A DNA stretch of 64,000 nucleotides from Pyrrhosoma nymphula (Eukaryota > Arthropoda > Insecta > Odonata > Coenagrionidae), in contig OY754335.1 in the NCBI GenBank assembly GCA_963573305.1, forward strand, positions 15,725,501-15,789,500, in the 5' to 3' direction. The notes under the pieces were generated by a model that made no database searches, had not been told where the DNA came from, and worked only from the letters and a program-made list of their open reading frames with translations. Every line of letters begins with the position of its first letter. The first letter of the stretch is position 1. A program made the translations under genes and the position numbers. Positions 1 to 12,815 of this stretch are shown here, in pieces.

Positions 1-3000
1 TATATTATCATTCCTTATGCCTTCCTTGTATGTATATATGGTACTGATCTTTGGAAATACCGTAAGTAGGTGGTAATTAATATTGTACAATTTATTGAAT
101 TTAAAAATACACTCCTTGCATGGATGGGATTCGAAAATATTAAAGGAGAACGAGGTTGGGAATTCTAAGTCAAAGAATAGGGCCAGGCAAATGGAGAATC
201 GGGCAGAGCAATTGGTGAATGAATGGTGCAGCATGATCTTATTCAATTGGAGAAAAACCCAAATGATTAATTACGAAGCGATTTATGTTGGTACTATATC
301 AATAAATATAAAATCTTGTTGTGACATCTGACTTTGAAGGTAGGTACGTTGGATTAGTGTTTTTTTTTAATTTTATAAGAGTAACTTTATAACTAACTTC
401 CATAATGTCGACTCAAGTCTCACTTTACGACTGAATCTTTGTGCCGTGATGTCTTGGGAAAAAATTGAAAGTGATCAAAGATGAAGAATTGTAACCAGGA
501 GGATGAGAAGGGAAAACGCGTCCTTTAAAACTTCCATATATTTTAGCCAAGAAACGAGCAAAGATCGAAAAAATTCCTATTCCTAACCTCGCAATAAAGA
601 TAAAAACGTGACTCTAGGGAGGAGTATAAATCGGTACCGTTACTACTTGCTTCGCATCTCATCGAGATAAAAGAACCGTTGCCGCTGCACTTGGATGTGC
701 AGGACCCACGCACTCAGCTCATTTCTCCGCTTGGGTTAAAAATGTTTATATAATGGATTTGCAGGCTAAGCGAAATGTATGAAGTCCCCTAACGGTGACT
801 TTCCGGCGCATTGCGATGTTTGGAAGTGAAGTTTAAGGAGGATAATGCTTCGGGAGAATCTTTTGGGATAGGGGAATGAGGTTGGCAGGGCAACAGTGAG
901 AGAAACTCCAATTTGGAGAGGAAGAGTGCAAGTTAAAGCTTTGGAAAATTACCATCCACGTCGCCTTTGCTGGCTCAAAAAAATCCAATCGTAAATTCTA
1001 CCTCTTCCCCTGAGTTTTATTTTGCAAACCACGCCAGCGTATAAATAATCACCGTCTCGGTGGCGTCGCGGCTTAGGCACTGAATCAGGAAATACGACGG
1101 GGGCCGAGGAGGAAAGGAAATGGGGTATAACGTACCCCTCCCTCACCGAGTATCCTCGCGTTAAACGTGATGGATGTGGTATTGCGCAGTTTGGGACCGT
1201 TTCCCTGGGAGTTCTCGCCAGGATACGACTGTCTAATGAAGGGAGCGAAAGATTCGGAAAGGTCGAGAAATGGGATTTCAAGGACAAGGACATGAACGGG
1301 TGGGCTAGTGGTCGACAGGGGCGACGAATTTTGAGACGGGAGAGAGTTAAATGCCAAAATAATAGATTATGGTCTCCTAAAAACATAATGAATGGGACAG
1401 GTGTGAACCGATGTACCACTCCTACTGGCTTGAGGATAATATAAATGCACACTACGTCAGATTTTTTGCTACTTCCTATGATCCTCATAACTCCATCGAT
1501 AAAAATAATATAAATGTAGTGAAGCGATTAACCGTATTTATTAAATTTTAATATACAAAGCTTCTAATTAAAATATGGCAGTGATTGCGTTCATTTTAAT
1601 TAGATTTTTCTCCAGCTATGCGAGACTACATTACAATTCTTGCACGATGAGGGTGAATAAGTATTGTTTCTCTATATTTGAGTCTATTAATGAGTCTATA
1701 AAGGCTTCACAATTTCTCAAAACAGTGAATTTGTTTTAGAAAATTGTATACTTAATATAGAATTTTCCGAAATATTTTGCAAATGAGTTTGGGATATTTC
1801 AATAATTTGTATTCCATGCCGTAAAATTTCAACAAACGCAAAGATGACTAAATCATTTTTACAATAATTGAATTGAATCTCTTCTCTGAGACATATTTAA
1901 GTCATTGCTTTACCATTTTATTTGTCAGTATATGCGGCATCATCTTGGAAAAGAGTGATGTTCTCATTTGTAGTTAATATTTATTTGATTTGGCTATGTA
2001 GTGAAATTAGACAGAGGAATTTCTTTCTTCTACATCGTGATTTCATCGCAGTAAATGTTTAAATTGGATATATAGTGAGTGGTTCTTCGCCTTAATCGGA
2101 AAATGAAGTTCTTTAGTGAAATCAATCCTAGGAAACACCGTCTTAAGATCGGTAACTTGGGCTTATTGTTTCCTAAAACATAGTATCATATATATTATTA
2201 CAGAAAGGTCTTTTTCTGTCATTCCGTATATGCTCCGCTAATACTGCACCTACAGTGATAAATGAGATATCATTTTAAACGTTGATTCAACGGCTTCTGA
2301 CGTAAAATACAATCTCAATCTCAAATTTTACTATTTACCCATTAATTTGACTTAAAAGTTTCGATAAACTCTCTTCCCTGTATTGTATTCATATGTTTTG
2401 TATATTTTTGCAAGAAAACAAGTATAAAGAAAGTACTTTATGATACACCTTCTTCTCTATTTAAAACCCAATTACACCGTTTCCTAAACATATCTACTTA
2501 TTCCCTGATAGCGTGAAAGTGCGAAATTTTCGCACGGGTTACCTGGTTTTACATAATTTGGAAAAACCGTAAGAATAAATAGAGGTCAGCCATTTTTAAA
2601 TTAATTTCTATTTAAATCTATGGTCGTTCGTGACTCACCAAGGAAATGAAACCTGTCCCTTTTTCCCGGCAAACCCTCCCGTCTACCCTACTGCAGGGGA
2701 GTGAATATGGTGCCCGGAGTAAGTCCTTTCACAAGGGGTACTACCGAACATATGGGGGAGAACGTGGAGCGATGAATTGTGAAGTCATTATTTCACGGCA
2801 AGGATTCTCTAACGCGCACGAGCAAAAAAACTATAGATGCTCTCAATAGGTAGGTACTCGATTATTAGCACTCGAGGGAATATTTCCCTTTTATCTTCGC
2901 CCTTCCAATCACGATATGGTATCGCTCGGCAGCGGTACGGTAAAAGCAAAACGACGGTTCTCCTCCCCCCTCCCTCTCTCATGTGGAGATCGTCCTTAAA

Positions 3001-4256
3001 AAAATAAAGGACAACAAAAATTTAGCTCTTATCGCCTGGCTTATCTGCCACATAAAGAAAAAAAACAGAAGAAGCGACGAATATGAAGGGAGGTGGGGGG
3101 GGGGCACGATGCGAAGCGGGAGATAAAGCGGCGTATAAAGCACACGCGTCCGGAAGACACGCAGTGCGATTTAAGAGGGCACTGTAAATTATCCCGGACG
3201 CGGTAGAAGAGAGAGCAGCGGCAGTTGGTTCGAAGGGATGGATGCATTTATTCCACCAGCTCGCTCCCTCGTTCGAGGACACTCCTCAGTGGTAGTGTAT
3301 ATAACTTAAAAAGCACTTAAGCTCGTTTTTTGTGTGAGAGAGAACAAATAGAGAAATGACGGAACAAAACAATCTGCGCGAGCTGTTGTGCGCATTAAAG
3401 TTCCCATCACATTTTCGCTAACATTATTATTGGGCTCTCAAATGAGAGTGCTCAGCATTGGCTATACACGGTCACATGCTGCAAGCGATAATCAAAGCAT
3501 GACCCGTTATTTTATTTTCAGCCTCCTCGCAGCGTGATTTTGATTTAAAAATGCGATAAATATGTATTTTCGAACGGGCAAACAATTTCTACGCAGTCAT
3601 GAAACATAATTATTTGGGGAAATATATAGGCCATTGAAGTTGAAGCTCGGTGAATTGTGCCATTTATAAACAAATGTAGCATTCAATTATTAATATTTAT
3701 CTGGCAAGAAGTTTTTAAGGTGCTGAATGAAATTTATGTATCTAAATTGAAATTACAATGATCCACAAAACAACTATATAATTCAATTAGAAAAATGCAG
3801 TTTGATTGATCCTTGAGCATATGAAGGAACTGAAATGAATAATATCAGAGGACTAAAGCAGCTATCGACGTATTCGGACGTTAAAGTCGAAAATGTTACG
3901 GGATAAAATGGCAAAAGTATATGAAGGCGAGTGAAGCGTTATTATTGAAATACAATGGTTTCCCTTACTTCAAAGCTAAATATTTTGAAACAATGCATAC
4001 TTATCTATTCTTTCTTTTCAAAGAGAAAGCAGCCAGTCATAAAATGACTAAGTTAAAAAAACTAGTAAATTATCTGTCATGCAGAGTAATATAGAAGTTC
4101 TCTTAAATGGTTCATGACGGTCTTCTTACAAATCAAATAATTTGAGATGCTGCTATGGCTATTCATTCATTTATGTATTCTACCAGCTGATTGGTAGGTT
4201 CTTGGACAGTCCCCATTCTGCATCCCAATTTCAAATACATTGTTTCGCTTTCCCTC
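1..4256. other. Non-coding DNA, no recognised gene
   Basis: I see no recognisable gene or transposon protein here. Composition is AT-rich, with GC-richer patches at about 600-1400 and 2880-3290. The longest open frame is on the minus strand at 949-1488 (179 codons). Its translation is rich in Pro, Arg and Ser, overlaps another open minus frame in the same patch and matches no family I know, so it is probably a chance frame in GC-richer DNA. A small hairpin with 8-bp arms around GTGCGAAA lies near 2519-2535. Confidence 0.6.
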
Positions 4257-4580
4257 CTAAGGATGTCCCGCCATTAGATCCCTCTTCAATTCTTCATATC
4301 TTCTACCTCCTCTTATTTCGTCCAGAGTTCCTATCCTATTCCTTCCTCTTCCACGCTTCCCCAGTGTTCTACCCTCTATCACCCTCTTCAGCATGTCCTC
4401 TACTCTCGAAACATCCTCCATCCATCTCTTCTGCCTTCTCCGAACCTCTGCCACAAGCTTCCTCTCCTCTCCGACCATATCCAATACCTCCTCGTTCGTC
4501 ATCCTCGCCACCCAGCTCACCTTCTTCATCCTTCTCCAAACCCACATCTCAAACGCCTCAAGTCTACGCACATCTTCCAT
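4257..4580 (-). mobile_element. LINE (non-LTR retrotransposon) C-terminal fragment
   Basis: A minus-strand open frame of 107 codons reads as the region after the reverse transcriptase domain of an arthropod-type non-LTR retrotransposon. Visible landmarks are RRLEAFEMWVWRRM at about residues 5-18, a segment reading SWVARMTNEEVL, then a basic linker with RRRQKRW and a GKRGRGRNRIG segment near the end, followed by RYEELKR. In full-length relatives this lies just after the reverse transcriptase thumb and forms the end of ORF2. The open frame starts abruptly at about 4580 with no reverse transcriptase upstream, so the copy is 5'-truncated, as is usual for LINEs. It contains no internal stop, so it is younger than, or has drifted less than, the similar scraps at 23.9 and 41.5 kb. 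The overlapping plus-strand frames here are shadows. The family is recognised from motif wording only; the clade is not assigned. Confidence 0.75.
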
Positions 4581-6179
4581 TCAAGTGAGCATAATTAATA
4601 AATTATGCTCTAAATTTGATTTAGGTATTTCACCGCAAGCTGACAGTAAGGAGGACATAATATTGAATTATGTAGATCAATATTTGAAATAATTTAAAAT
4701 ATATAACAGAACTTTTAGATATTCAATTGATTAACGATGAACTAATCGGAGTGAAATGGGAGCAATGACAATTGAATGAAAGTAAAATAGCTAAAACTAG
4801 ATAATGCCAATAAAGATTAGTTATTAGTGAATAATTTGACGGAGTTACTGCACAAAACCATTAAGGAACAACACCAGCGGCGAACTACAAAAGGAAAAAT
4901 GTCCACGAGTGAAAAATATTCTTGACACGCTTGAAGAGCCTATTGATGTGCTCAATAACCTCTCGGAAATTGCCAATGAAATTTTTTGTTCGCTGGGTGA
5001 ATTTTTTCTTTCGTTTCTTTAAATATTCATTATATATTCGTCGCATCCTCCGATAACAATGGATCTTTTTTGTAGCTGGATTCCAATTACGGGTCAAAAT
5101 TGGTTGCTTTGGAAACTCTGCCTTTTCTTCTCCTTTTCTTTTTTTCTTCCACGCATTTCTTCTGCCAAAGGAAACTGATTTCTGTGTGAAGGAACAATGG
5201 AAAAAGGAAGTTATGATGCTTAGGCAAGAATTTTCAAGAAGGCTTTCCATAATCCTCAGACGTACATTATACGGAAGTTTCCTTATGTGGAATGGGTGGG
5301 GAAAAGGAAAAATGGGTAAAGTGGCTACAGTAGATACAGAAAATTGTATCCCCGTTATATCTCATAAAATAATTCAACGTTATATCAATTTTATACCTAT
5401 TATTTTATCTTCAAATGATTTTAGAGTTGAATAATTAATCGCCTAACTCCCATATTGTAATTTTCACTGAGAAGATATTTTTTACAATTACTCAGCTGTG
5501 CTAATCAACTGTCTCCGGACGACCTCTATATTAAGCCTATTTTTCCATGCATACATCCCTCTCTATCCGTGTAAAAATCAAGAGTAGATTTTCCCTCATA
5601 AGAAAACGGATTACACAGGTTTATAAGATAATCTGCTTGCGTCTGTACTTTGTGGTGAGCAGAATTTGTACTAAAAATAACATTGCATAATTCCACAAAA
5701 ACAATTGGACCACCGGTTTCAACCTTCACTATTTGCCCTTAATAATTAAGCTAGTACATTGAAACCAGCCGGGCAAGTAATTTGTGTGGAAACATGCACA
5801 GTTATTTATTTTTTACCTTTCTCTACAGTCGAAGATTAATCCAACTTATACAGGAGGCTTAACGTAGGCATGGACAAGAATTGGGTAGAAAAGGGCGAAG
5901 AGAACTACTTTGATGAGAATCGAGAATTGGAAGGAGGAACGTGACACAGATTGGTATAAAAACGAATGGATTCTGGAATGTTTGGGTGGGGGGTGAGGTT
6001 GGCAGAGTAAGCATGATCACTTTCCACAGATTCGATTAATTACTAATCGGAAAACCCTCTAACAAGGGGACTGAGGGGCTCAAAAGGGGCAAAGAAAGAG
6101 CTTAGTAGGGAGTAGAAAATGAATGTATTCGGTTGAAAGCGGGGAGTGGGAATTAAAGTGGGGAGTTTTGCGGAGGGTT
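4581..6179. other. Non-coding DNA with one unexplained minus frame
   Basis: AT-rich sequence with no recognised gene. A minus-strand frame at 4885-5250 (121 codons) encodes a very basic Lys/Arg-rich sequence that resembles nothing I know and is probably fortuitous in purine-rich DNA. No clear repeat ends are visible. Confidence 0.5.
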
Positions 6180-6300
6180 AAGTGATAGGTTACCATTTGT
6201 CTCGTTTTTCTCGGGACAGTCCAGTTTATCATAAAAATGTCCCGCGTTCATTGCAAACGTCCCGTTTTCTTAAGTCATCATCAGGTATTCTACCTAATAA
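6180..6300. repeat. Interspersed repeat with GTCCCG/CGGGAC motifs
   Basis: The motif GTCCCG or its complement occurs three times in about 70 bases, next to T-rich runs (CGGGACAG near 6214, GTCCCGCG near 6239, GTCCCGTTTT near 6259). This wording resembles the ends of interspersed repeats seen in many arthropod genomes. No open frame or target duplication is visible, so the class is unknown. Confidence 0.3.
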
Positions 6301-7569
6301 ATGGTTGGCCAAAGAGGTGTCCTAACCATTACTTCACCTACTTCGGAAAGTTTTTTTCAACCTTCCGTAATTGCATCCCTTTTAAACTCTTCGTTTCTTT
6401 TACCTCTCCATGTACGATCCGAATCCTCTTCTACTCCCTACAACTCAATTAAAACAGGGATAAAGAGATTTTATCCCATTTTCTGTACCTACAACTTTCA
6501 GTGTTGCACAGGTATGTTAGTTTGATGAATATTTATCTAACTAAACATTCTTCGAACAAAAATAATTTTTAAAATGAATTTAAAGTTAATAATGCATTTT
6601 ATAACACTGATTATTTTAAAAATCAAAATATTACAAAGCATCATTTGTGGTTATCTGAATTATTATGATGTTCTCTTTTTTAACAAACAGTTCCAAGTTA
6701 AAAAAATAAAGTTTTCAAATTCCCCAGAACTAAACATGGGGTACTCTAGGATGGGGGCAAGTGAGGAAAGGGGGAAGAGGGTTGGTTGGTTTTTTGTGGA
6801 CACTACTGGCCACTGAGGTCATTTGTGCCGCATAGGTTAAGTGTTAGATTTATAAGAAAAGGAGTACTTGGGGAATGAAGGAGAAGTGGAGGGAAACCCG
6901 ACGCCGGTATTCGCCTAATCATAACGAAAGGTGCCAAGGTGTCCACAGTTTAACGTCACATGCGACGGTGGACGTTACGTGGAGAGAAATGCTCGCCACA
7001 TATAATTCAAGCAGCGATCGGGACTTCACTGAAAAATCTCCACTGTGACCGGAATTCAAGCATGGACCCTCGGAATAGAAAAATAGTAGACACATCAGGA
7101 TAAACATCATCCCTTTTCGATTCCTTCATCAATCAGGCGTACTTCGTCGATATTTTACAGGAGTATTGGACAAATTCAGCAGAGAGTAATGGCATGTGTT
7201 TTGAACCAATCCATTGGGAAACAATTCTAAGACTATGGTGGGTGGTACCCAAGTAGGGATCGGGTTTCCTCTGGTGGATGGAGTGCTGCACTTGAAATTA
7301 GCTCTATAGGTTGGTATAGCAAAACTTAGTGGCACTCACCAGTCGAGTATCAAAGGTCACTGAGAGTGAATCAAGCGTTGATGAGCGGACAAAGGAACCG
7401 AAGGATCGCCAGAGGGATCTTGGGGAGGGACCCTCGGCCCGTCTATCTCATCTCTCCTGTATGTTTTTCTCTCCCTTGCTACGTGGTCCTCACAAGAGAG
7501 TTCCACCAAGTTGGGATACTCCTATACCTAGCACCCAATGGATCCGGAGCATACATGCTATGCGGTTCG
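6301..7569. other. Non-coding DNA, no recognised feature
   Basis: No recognisable coding sequence or repeat end. The stretch before the SINE head, roughly 7330-7560, becomes GC-richer and may belong to that SINE or to an older repeat. Confidence 0.45.
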
Positions 7570-7660
7570 GACCCGGGTAAACTGGGATTCGAACCCCATC
7601 TCTGGGTGTGGGAGATACGTAGCGTAAGAACTCAGTTCTGGCCTAAGGGAGTTGGATGTG
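7570..7660 (-). repeat. tRNA-derived SINE head (degenerate)
   Basis: On the minus strand a Pol III B box reading GGTTCGAATCCC (7582-7593) is preceded by an A-box-like TTAGGCCAGAACTGAG (about 7631-7646), at tRNA-like spacing. The T arm closes imperfectly and the acceptor stem does not pair, so this is not a functional tRNA gene. It is best read as the head of a tRNA-derived SINE or an old tRNA pseudogene. Transcription would run toward lower coordinates. The SINE body was not delimited. Confidence 0.5.
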
Positions 7661-7734
7661 GCAATAAGGGAGGTCGAATGAGGTGGCAGAGAATTGGGGG
7701 GTGGATTTTTTCGTTGGGGTGGCTTCCCTCACGT

Positions 7735-8300
7735 TCCAACTTTTTTCCTCCCACACCCGCCACTGTCCCCAAAAAGCTCTTTCTGCCCCGACCGCTGCGC
7801 ACCCCTTCAAAAAATTCTAGTCCCCCTCATCCACAAGTTTTTTCCCAATTCGCGCCCTTCTCCACACCCCAGTAAAACTCTCTCTTTCAATTTCATTCCT
7901 CCCACATAGCATGCCACTCCTTCCCAGTGCACTCCATTCCTTCTTCTTCCCCCCATTCCCTTGTCTCCTTCCCATTCTGTCATTCTCTCGCCATCTTTTT
8001 CGTCTTCTTTCTCGAAAAAGGGAATGGCAGACTCTTCTCCTTCTCCGGCCCTCATCCCTAAGCCCACAATGCGATGCGAGGTGCGGGGCGACAAAAGGCT
8101 TTGAGAGAGAGAGGGACAGCCATAGTTGGATAGGGAGGGAAGAGGAACCAAGGGAAGGGAAGGGCAGAGGGACAAAACGCGTCGGGCGAGGGTGGGAGGT
8201 AAATTTTGGAACTTTTTCTCCTTTTTGTTCGTGATCTGAAACGAAAGAAGGATGGTGGGGGAAAAGCCAGGGTTTTGGTCGTCCAGGTGGAGCTGTGGGA
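7735..8300. repeat. Pyrimidine-rich then purine-rich low-complexity tract
   Basis: From about 7740 to 8060 the plus strand is strongly C/T-rich, and from about 8090 to 8300 it is strongly G/A-rich, so the purine strand switches near 8080. Several overlapping open frames appear on both strands only because such DNA is poor in stop codons; none reads as a protein family. Confidence 0.6.
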
Positions 8301-8690
8301 GTCCTCATACTTTGCGGGAGTATTAAGAATATTTCAGATGCTGCCATCGACTCCCCCTCTCTTTTCTGTCACATAGGGTTCTCTTTTATTACTCAAGGAA
8401 CGCGATTCACCTTGCCACATGATACTGAGAGAGAATTTCTGAATAATAGCAGATTCACCTTATACGTGGTATAAGTTTCTACCTCGATGTGCGTTGGATG
8501 CTTAAGTTTTCTCAAAGTGGATGTGTTAAAAAGGAATAAGAAACATTTTAATGCAAGAGGTAGTCGCGTCTACCGAATTTTTGGGAGAGTACCTTTTTAA
8601 TTTTCTCCGTCATGTACCTAATTAAATGTGGGAAATTTTGGAATATTTTAGGAGGAAGCGTAATTTGTATGCAGCAATCTAGTTTATTTA

Positions 8691-8802
8691 TAAATAATGA
8701 TGTTTTCGGGTTATGCTGCGTAATGTTCATTTAGGAGAAGCGAAACGTTGAGTTTTTTTTAAATGAACATTACGCAGCATAACCCGAATACATCATCATT
8801 TA
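8691..8802. repeat. Inverted repeat (42-bp arms, 28-bp loop)
   Basis: Left arm 8691-8732 and right arm 8761-8802 are reverse complements with two mismatches, separated by 28 bases. The arms contain GGGTTATGCTGCGTAATG and its complement. The loop holds GCGAAACGTTGAG, which recalls the GAAAC segment of the hammerhead-like palindromes at 43.4 and 54.7 kb, but no CTGANGA partner is visible. It is probably a fold-back or MITE-type element; no target duplication was identified. Confidence 0.85.
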
Positions 8803-10899
8803 CATACAAATAAAAGATGCGAAAGTCTTCAAACAAAAATGTAGTTTATTTATTGGCATAGTAAATGGAATTGGAAGAACTTAAATGGAAAGGACGATGT
8901 CACGAGTCACTTTTTGAAAATTATTCTTTAAAGAGAGGCCCAGAATTGCAAAATGCACGAGATAAGGAGGAATTCAGTTGCACATATATATATCTCATGT
9001 AAAGATGAAGTGGGTAGGTGATACAGATTTATTGATATATTATCTTAAAAAAAGAAGGGAAGTAAATTCACATTACTTCACTGTGTTAACAACTGTTTAC
9101 GCCTTAGGGTATGAGCTACGGAAACTAATCATTGTTTGCTACATAGAAAACTGGCCCTGCTTTACTCATTTCTTATACAATGCCTATTTTTTTTATTTTT
9201 CATCACGTTCATGAATTGCTACGGCAGCCTTTATTTAATTATTCCCATATTTTTCTTTATATTCAGAGACTTGATGTCACATGGATTCATAATACTCTAA
9301 GCTACCCTTTCATCTCATACACCTCATCAATTACCTATTTGGCATCTTGTCTCTCCAATCGAACACTTCTTCCTGCCCTTACCGAAGGAGCAAACATCTC
9401 GCATGAGTAAACTGCCGGAACATTAAACCTATTATTTTTTCATGCAACATTCATTCCTTAGTGAATCAATTTACTCAGAACTTACCAGCAAGGTTTGAAA
9501 AAAATTGGGATTTCTTTAGCCACCATTTCATTTCTATCCGAGTAAAATACTCCTTTTTTGACTTGGTTCTCACACATAAATATAGGTTTAGATTTCACCA
9601 AGGTATTCTCATCACCTCCTGGAGCACGATCATATATTTTTTACGGATATTTTTAATTAATCCATCATATTGTACAAGTGCCGGTAATACAACACATATG
9701 ATATTGTTAGTAAAAAACTCATGAACACTGATAAACTGGGAGATTGCTGTAGAAAACGTTTATAAAATTCCGAATATAATCATGACAGTGAAAAGGTACT
9801 GACTTCTAAGGTATTCTGTTAAGAAAACGTATCTCGGTTTTATATCAATACAACTATTCAATTCCTTTCGCCTTTACGGATTGTTATAAATGAATGAAAC
9901 AGTTAAGTAGTTTATTTGCTAGAAAGTCTTTGGAGTTTATTAGCTAGTGAAGAGTAATTTATTGTTACTAATTGCGGGGTGACACTGAAAATTATGCCTT
10001 CTTTCAGTATCCCGAGTACTGGTAGTTCCATGGCATGTGGTGGCCGGAACGAGACATTCTCTTGTGACGGTGACTACAGCGCAAAAGCATGAGCAAAGAA
10101 CTTGTACACTTCTCTGAGAAGGATTTAAAATGCATTCTACGCCTTCACGGCAAAACTAAAAATTTAAGTTTAAGACAAACTTCGAACTGGCACCTTCTCA
10201 ATAACGCTTTGGAGTTAGTTCCAATAAACTCCTTTCCACGATTTCTAATAACATTTGCAATATGAAAATTTATATCTGGGTATACTAGTCTACGTGACTT
10301 ATTAATATGAGCAATTTTGAATCCGATAGACTATTGATATTAAGTATTAATTCAAGGTAAATATTTTCAATTTGGGAAAGTTTTAAGCACTGCATTCGTA
10401 TTTATTTTAGGCCACAGTTGAGTACAGAATAAAATTTTTTTAAATGACACCTAGCATAAGTTCTTCATGCAATTTTCGCTCCTAGGACCAATGACAAGCT
10501 TAACGGTAGGATACATGCAACTCCCCATCATGGAAAATACCAAACGTGGGCACGCTGTACGTCACTCTTTATTTTTCTGTGTGGGTATTGAAACGAGGTA
10601 GGCAAACATTTCATTCCGTCAAAAAAATATTGTACTACTCATAAAAAAGTTGGAAGCCAGGTAATAATAAACCTTCACCAAATCTCGGGGAAAAATCAAT
10701 TAAAGCAAAAAAGTACTCACTTCACGAGACGGATGTCCTGCGCCAGGAGAGGGGGAGAAAAATAAAGAAGAGGCGAAAGATAGAAATTCCCTTCCGACAC
10801 GTAATATAACATCATTCCATGCATAACAAAAGCCCGAATTTCCGATGTCTCGCCCGTCTGTCTGTCACACTTCGGGAACGAAGGGACGAGAAGGGAGAA
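8803..10899. other. Non-coding DNA, no recognised feature
   Basis: AT-rich sequence with short open frames only. Nothing in it reads as a known protein, RNA or repeat end. Confidence 0.5.
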
Positions 10900-11250
10900 T
10901 AAAAGAGAACTCACGACATTATCCTCCGTTCCTTTGACTCGTCTCTCCCCCAACGGGCTATGTAAATGGGAAATTGGTAAGGGGAATGAAAAAGAGGCGG
11001 AGGCTTCGAACTGGAGGAGGTGCGGCGAAGGACGAGGGAATGGGAAAGAAGTGAGGAGAAGAAAAAGTATGGAGGTGATAGGGTTTGGAATGGAAGGTGG
11101 AATCCCGAGACAGCGCGAGACCTTAAAAATATAAAAGGGGATAGGGTCCAGAAGTTTGATAAAGAAGCTGGCGTAGGCAGTGGAGAGGACGCTGATTATG
11201 CTGGTGACGGACATCGTGAGAAAAGGGTTCGAGAGCAAGGAATAGGCTGA
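10900..11250. repeat. Purine-rich (plus strand) tract
   Basis: G/A-rich plus strand with overlapping open frames on both strands that show no family resemblance. It belongs with the purine-rich domains at 16.0, 16.9, 55.6 and 58.2 kb. Confidence 0.45.
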
Positions 11251-11254
11251 TGAT

Positions 11255-11582
11255 TGAGGCTGGGGGTTGTAATGAGAAAGTTATACGTAGGTATTCGTGA
11301 GTGTAGTAACATCTGATGAGACAAGTATTCGTTCATCCAAGTTTGAAACAGTTTAAGAGGTAGGTCAAAACTTATGGGGTACCTAATGGAGTACTTAGGC
11401 TTACACCTACTAGGAATAGGTAGATTTTCGAGGCTGGTGGTTGCGATAAGAAAGTTGTACTTGTAGGTGTGGTACTATCTGGTGGGAAGAGTATCCGCAC
11501 ATCCAAGTTTGAATTAGTCTGAGAGTAAGTACAACAAATTGTGGGGTAATGAAGCAATTTGACTTACACCTGGTGATGTGGA
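11255..11582. repeat. Two-unit diverged tandem repeat, about 165 bp
   Basis: Two adjacent units of about 165 bases (roughly 11255-11415 and 11428-11582) share blocks in the same order: GAGGCTGG, GAAAGTT, ATCTGRTGRG, CATCCAAGTTTGAA, GGGGTA and CTTACACCT. The units differ at many positions and by small indels, so the duplication is old. No coding potential is visible. Confidence 0.7.
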
Positions 11583-12618
11583 ATAACCAAGGGGTATCTA
11601 AAATGTTTGGCAGAGTGTCGGCATTCCCCCATACACATTTTCATGCCATGACTAATTGCAAAACCCTTCATTGCCATGAATATGTAATTGAAAAATGCTG
11701 TCCATATTTTAGTGACAAAAGGCGTATTTTCTATTTAGATAAAATAGTTGACATCGAAGATTTTATTTTTGATTTACCGACAGCAAAAATTTGAGTTCAG
11801 AGTAAAAATAACACATAAATGTACCTCAGTAAAAAAGAGAATAATCAGTTCAACGAGCGTTTGTGACAACCTTAATGCTGGAAAATATTGTGCATGCTTA
11901 CTGTTCTGGTCGATATGTAAAACTTTTTCTTTGGGCGCTTTTAGCGTATTTCAGTGCCCTAATTTTCTTTCTTTCTGTGTGATCATTGAATGGTTTTGAA
12001 AATTAATTACCTCCAAATTTAACTGACCTCTTCATTTCAACTCTGCTACCATTCAGGTAAAGAATTTTGAAAATACCCACCATGTTGCTGCATGTTTCAT
12101 CTTCAATATTATTTAACCAAAGTCTTGGCTGAATTAGAGTTCTATTAATTAAAACCATTGATTACGAGGTCAAACTGAGAAACCTCTAGGTCATATTTAG
12201 AAATAATATTAATTTCTTATGCTGAAACTTTGCTTGCTCAGCGGATAAAATGATTTCACCTTTAGGCTGCAGTAAATAGATATAAAGATATCTACGACTT
12301 TAAGTATCATGCAACTCCATAAATTCCTTTCGTGATTAATTTGTCAATAGCATCCTGTTTACATTTTTTCAGCCATATTTAGTGCTATGAATTTTCACCT
12401 TTTTTCGTTGACTTTAGTTTCCACGATGGTAAAATTATTTTAAGTTCTCAAATTATCATATTATGTTACAATTTGGATGCCGATGGCCGGAAGTTTCATC
12501 CTGGACGTGATCACATCATGTAGCGCCTGGGAATAGTTTACCATATCAGGCTAGCACGGTTGGCCTGTCTTTAACGTGGCGTCTTTTAGGAGAATGACGT
12601 ACTTTTCCCGCCGATCAT
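11583..12618. other. Non-coding DNA, no recognised feature
   Basis: AT-rich, with two overlapping plus-strand open frames near 11549-11999 that do not resemble known proteins. No repeat ends are visible. Confidence 0.5.
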
Positions 12619-12815
12619 ATGGAAACGGCTTCCTCAGCAGAACCAAAATCGTGTCGTGTACTCTTAAGATCGATCGATGGCCTTGAGCTCAAGAATCAAG
12701 GTGAAGGGTGCAATTTCGTCCGGGCGACGCGGAGAATCTACGAAAAAACCCCAGCGTCGCTCTTTTTACAGGAGCAGTCTCGCGTCCGGGAGACACTCGA
12801 TCGCTTTGCACGCAG
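12619..12815 (+). CDS. Speculative coding exon ending at a splice donor
   Basis: An ATG at 12619 opens a 65-codon frame in a locally GC- and CpG-rich patch. It runs into CAG|GTAACC at 12813-12821, which fits a 5' splice donor; the in-frame stop lies only inside the putative intron. The encoded segment begins METASSAEPKSCRVLL and is mixed in composition, without the low-complexity bias of most frames here. I do not recognise it. The purine-rich stretch beyond 12840 has overlapping frames in several phases and is not convincing. It could be a first coding exon of a host gene or pure chance. There is no acceptor or partner exon I can point to. Confidence 0.18.

Noticed and set aside
949..1488. 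179-codon minus-strand open frame
   Set aside because: It is long, but it lies in a GC-richer patch with another overlapping minus frame; the translation is biased to Pro/Arg/Ser and resembles no family.
4885..5250. 121-codon basic open frame, minus strand
   Set aside because: Lys/Arg-rich product from pyrimidine-rich plus-strand DNA; no recognisable motif, promoter or splice context.
7366..7875. 169-codon plus-strand open frame
   Set aside because: Overlaps the tRNA-like SINE head and the C/T-rich tract; the frame is open because of composition.
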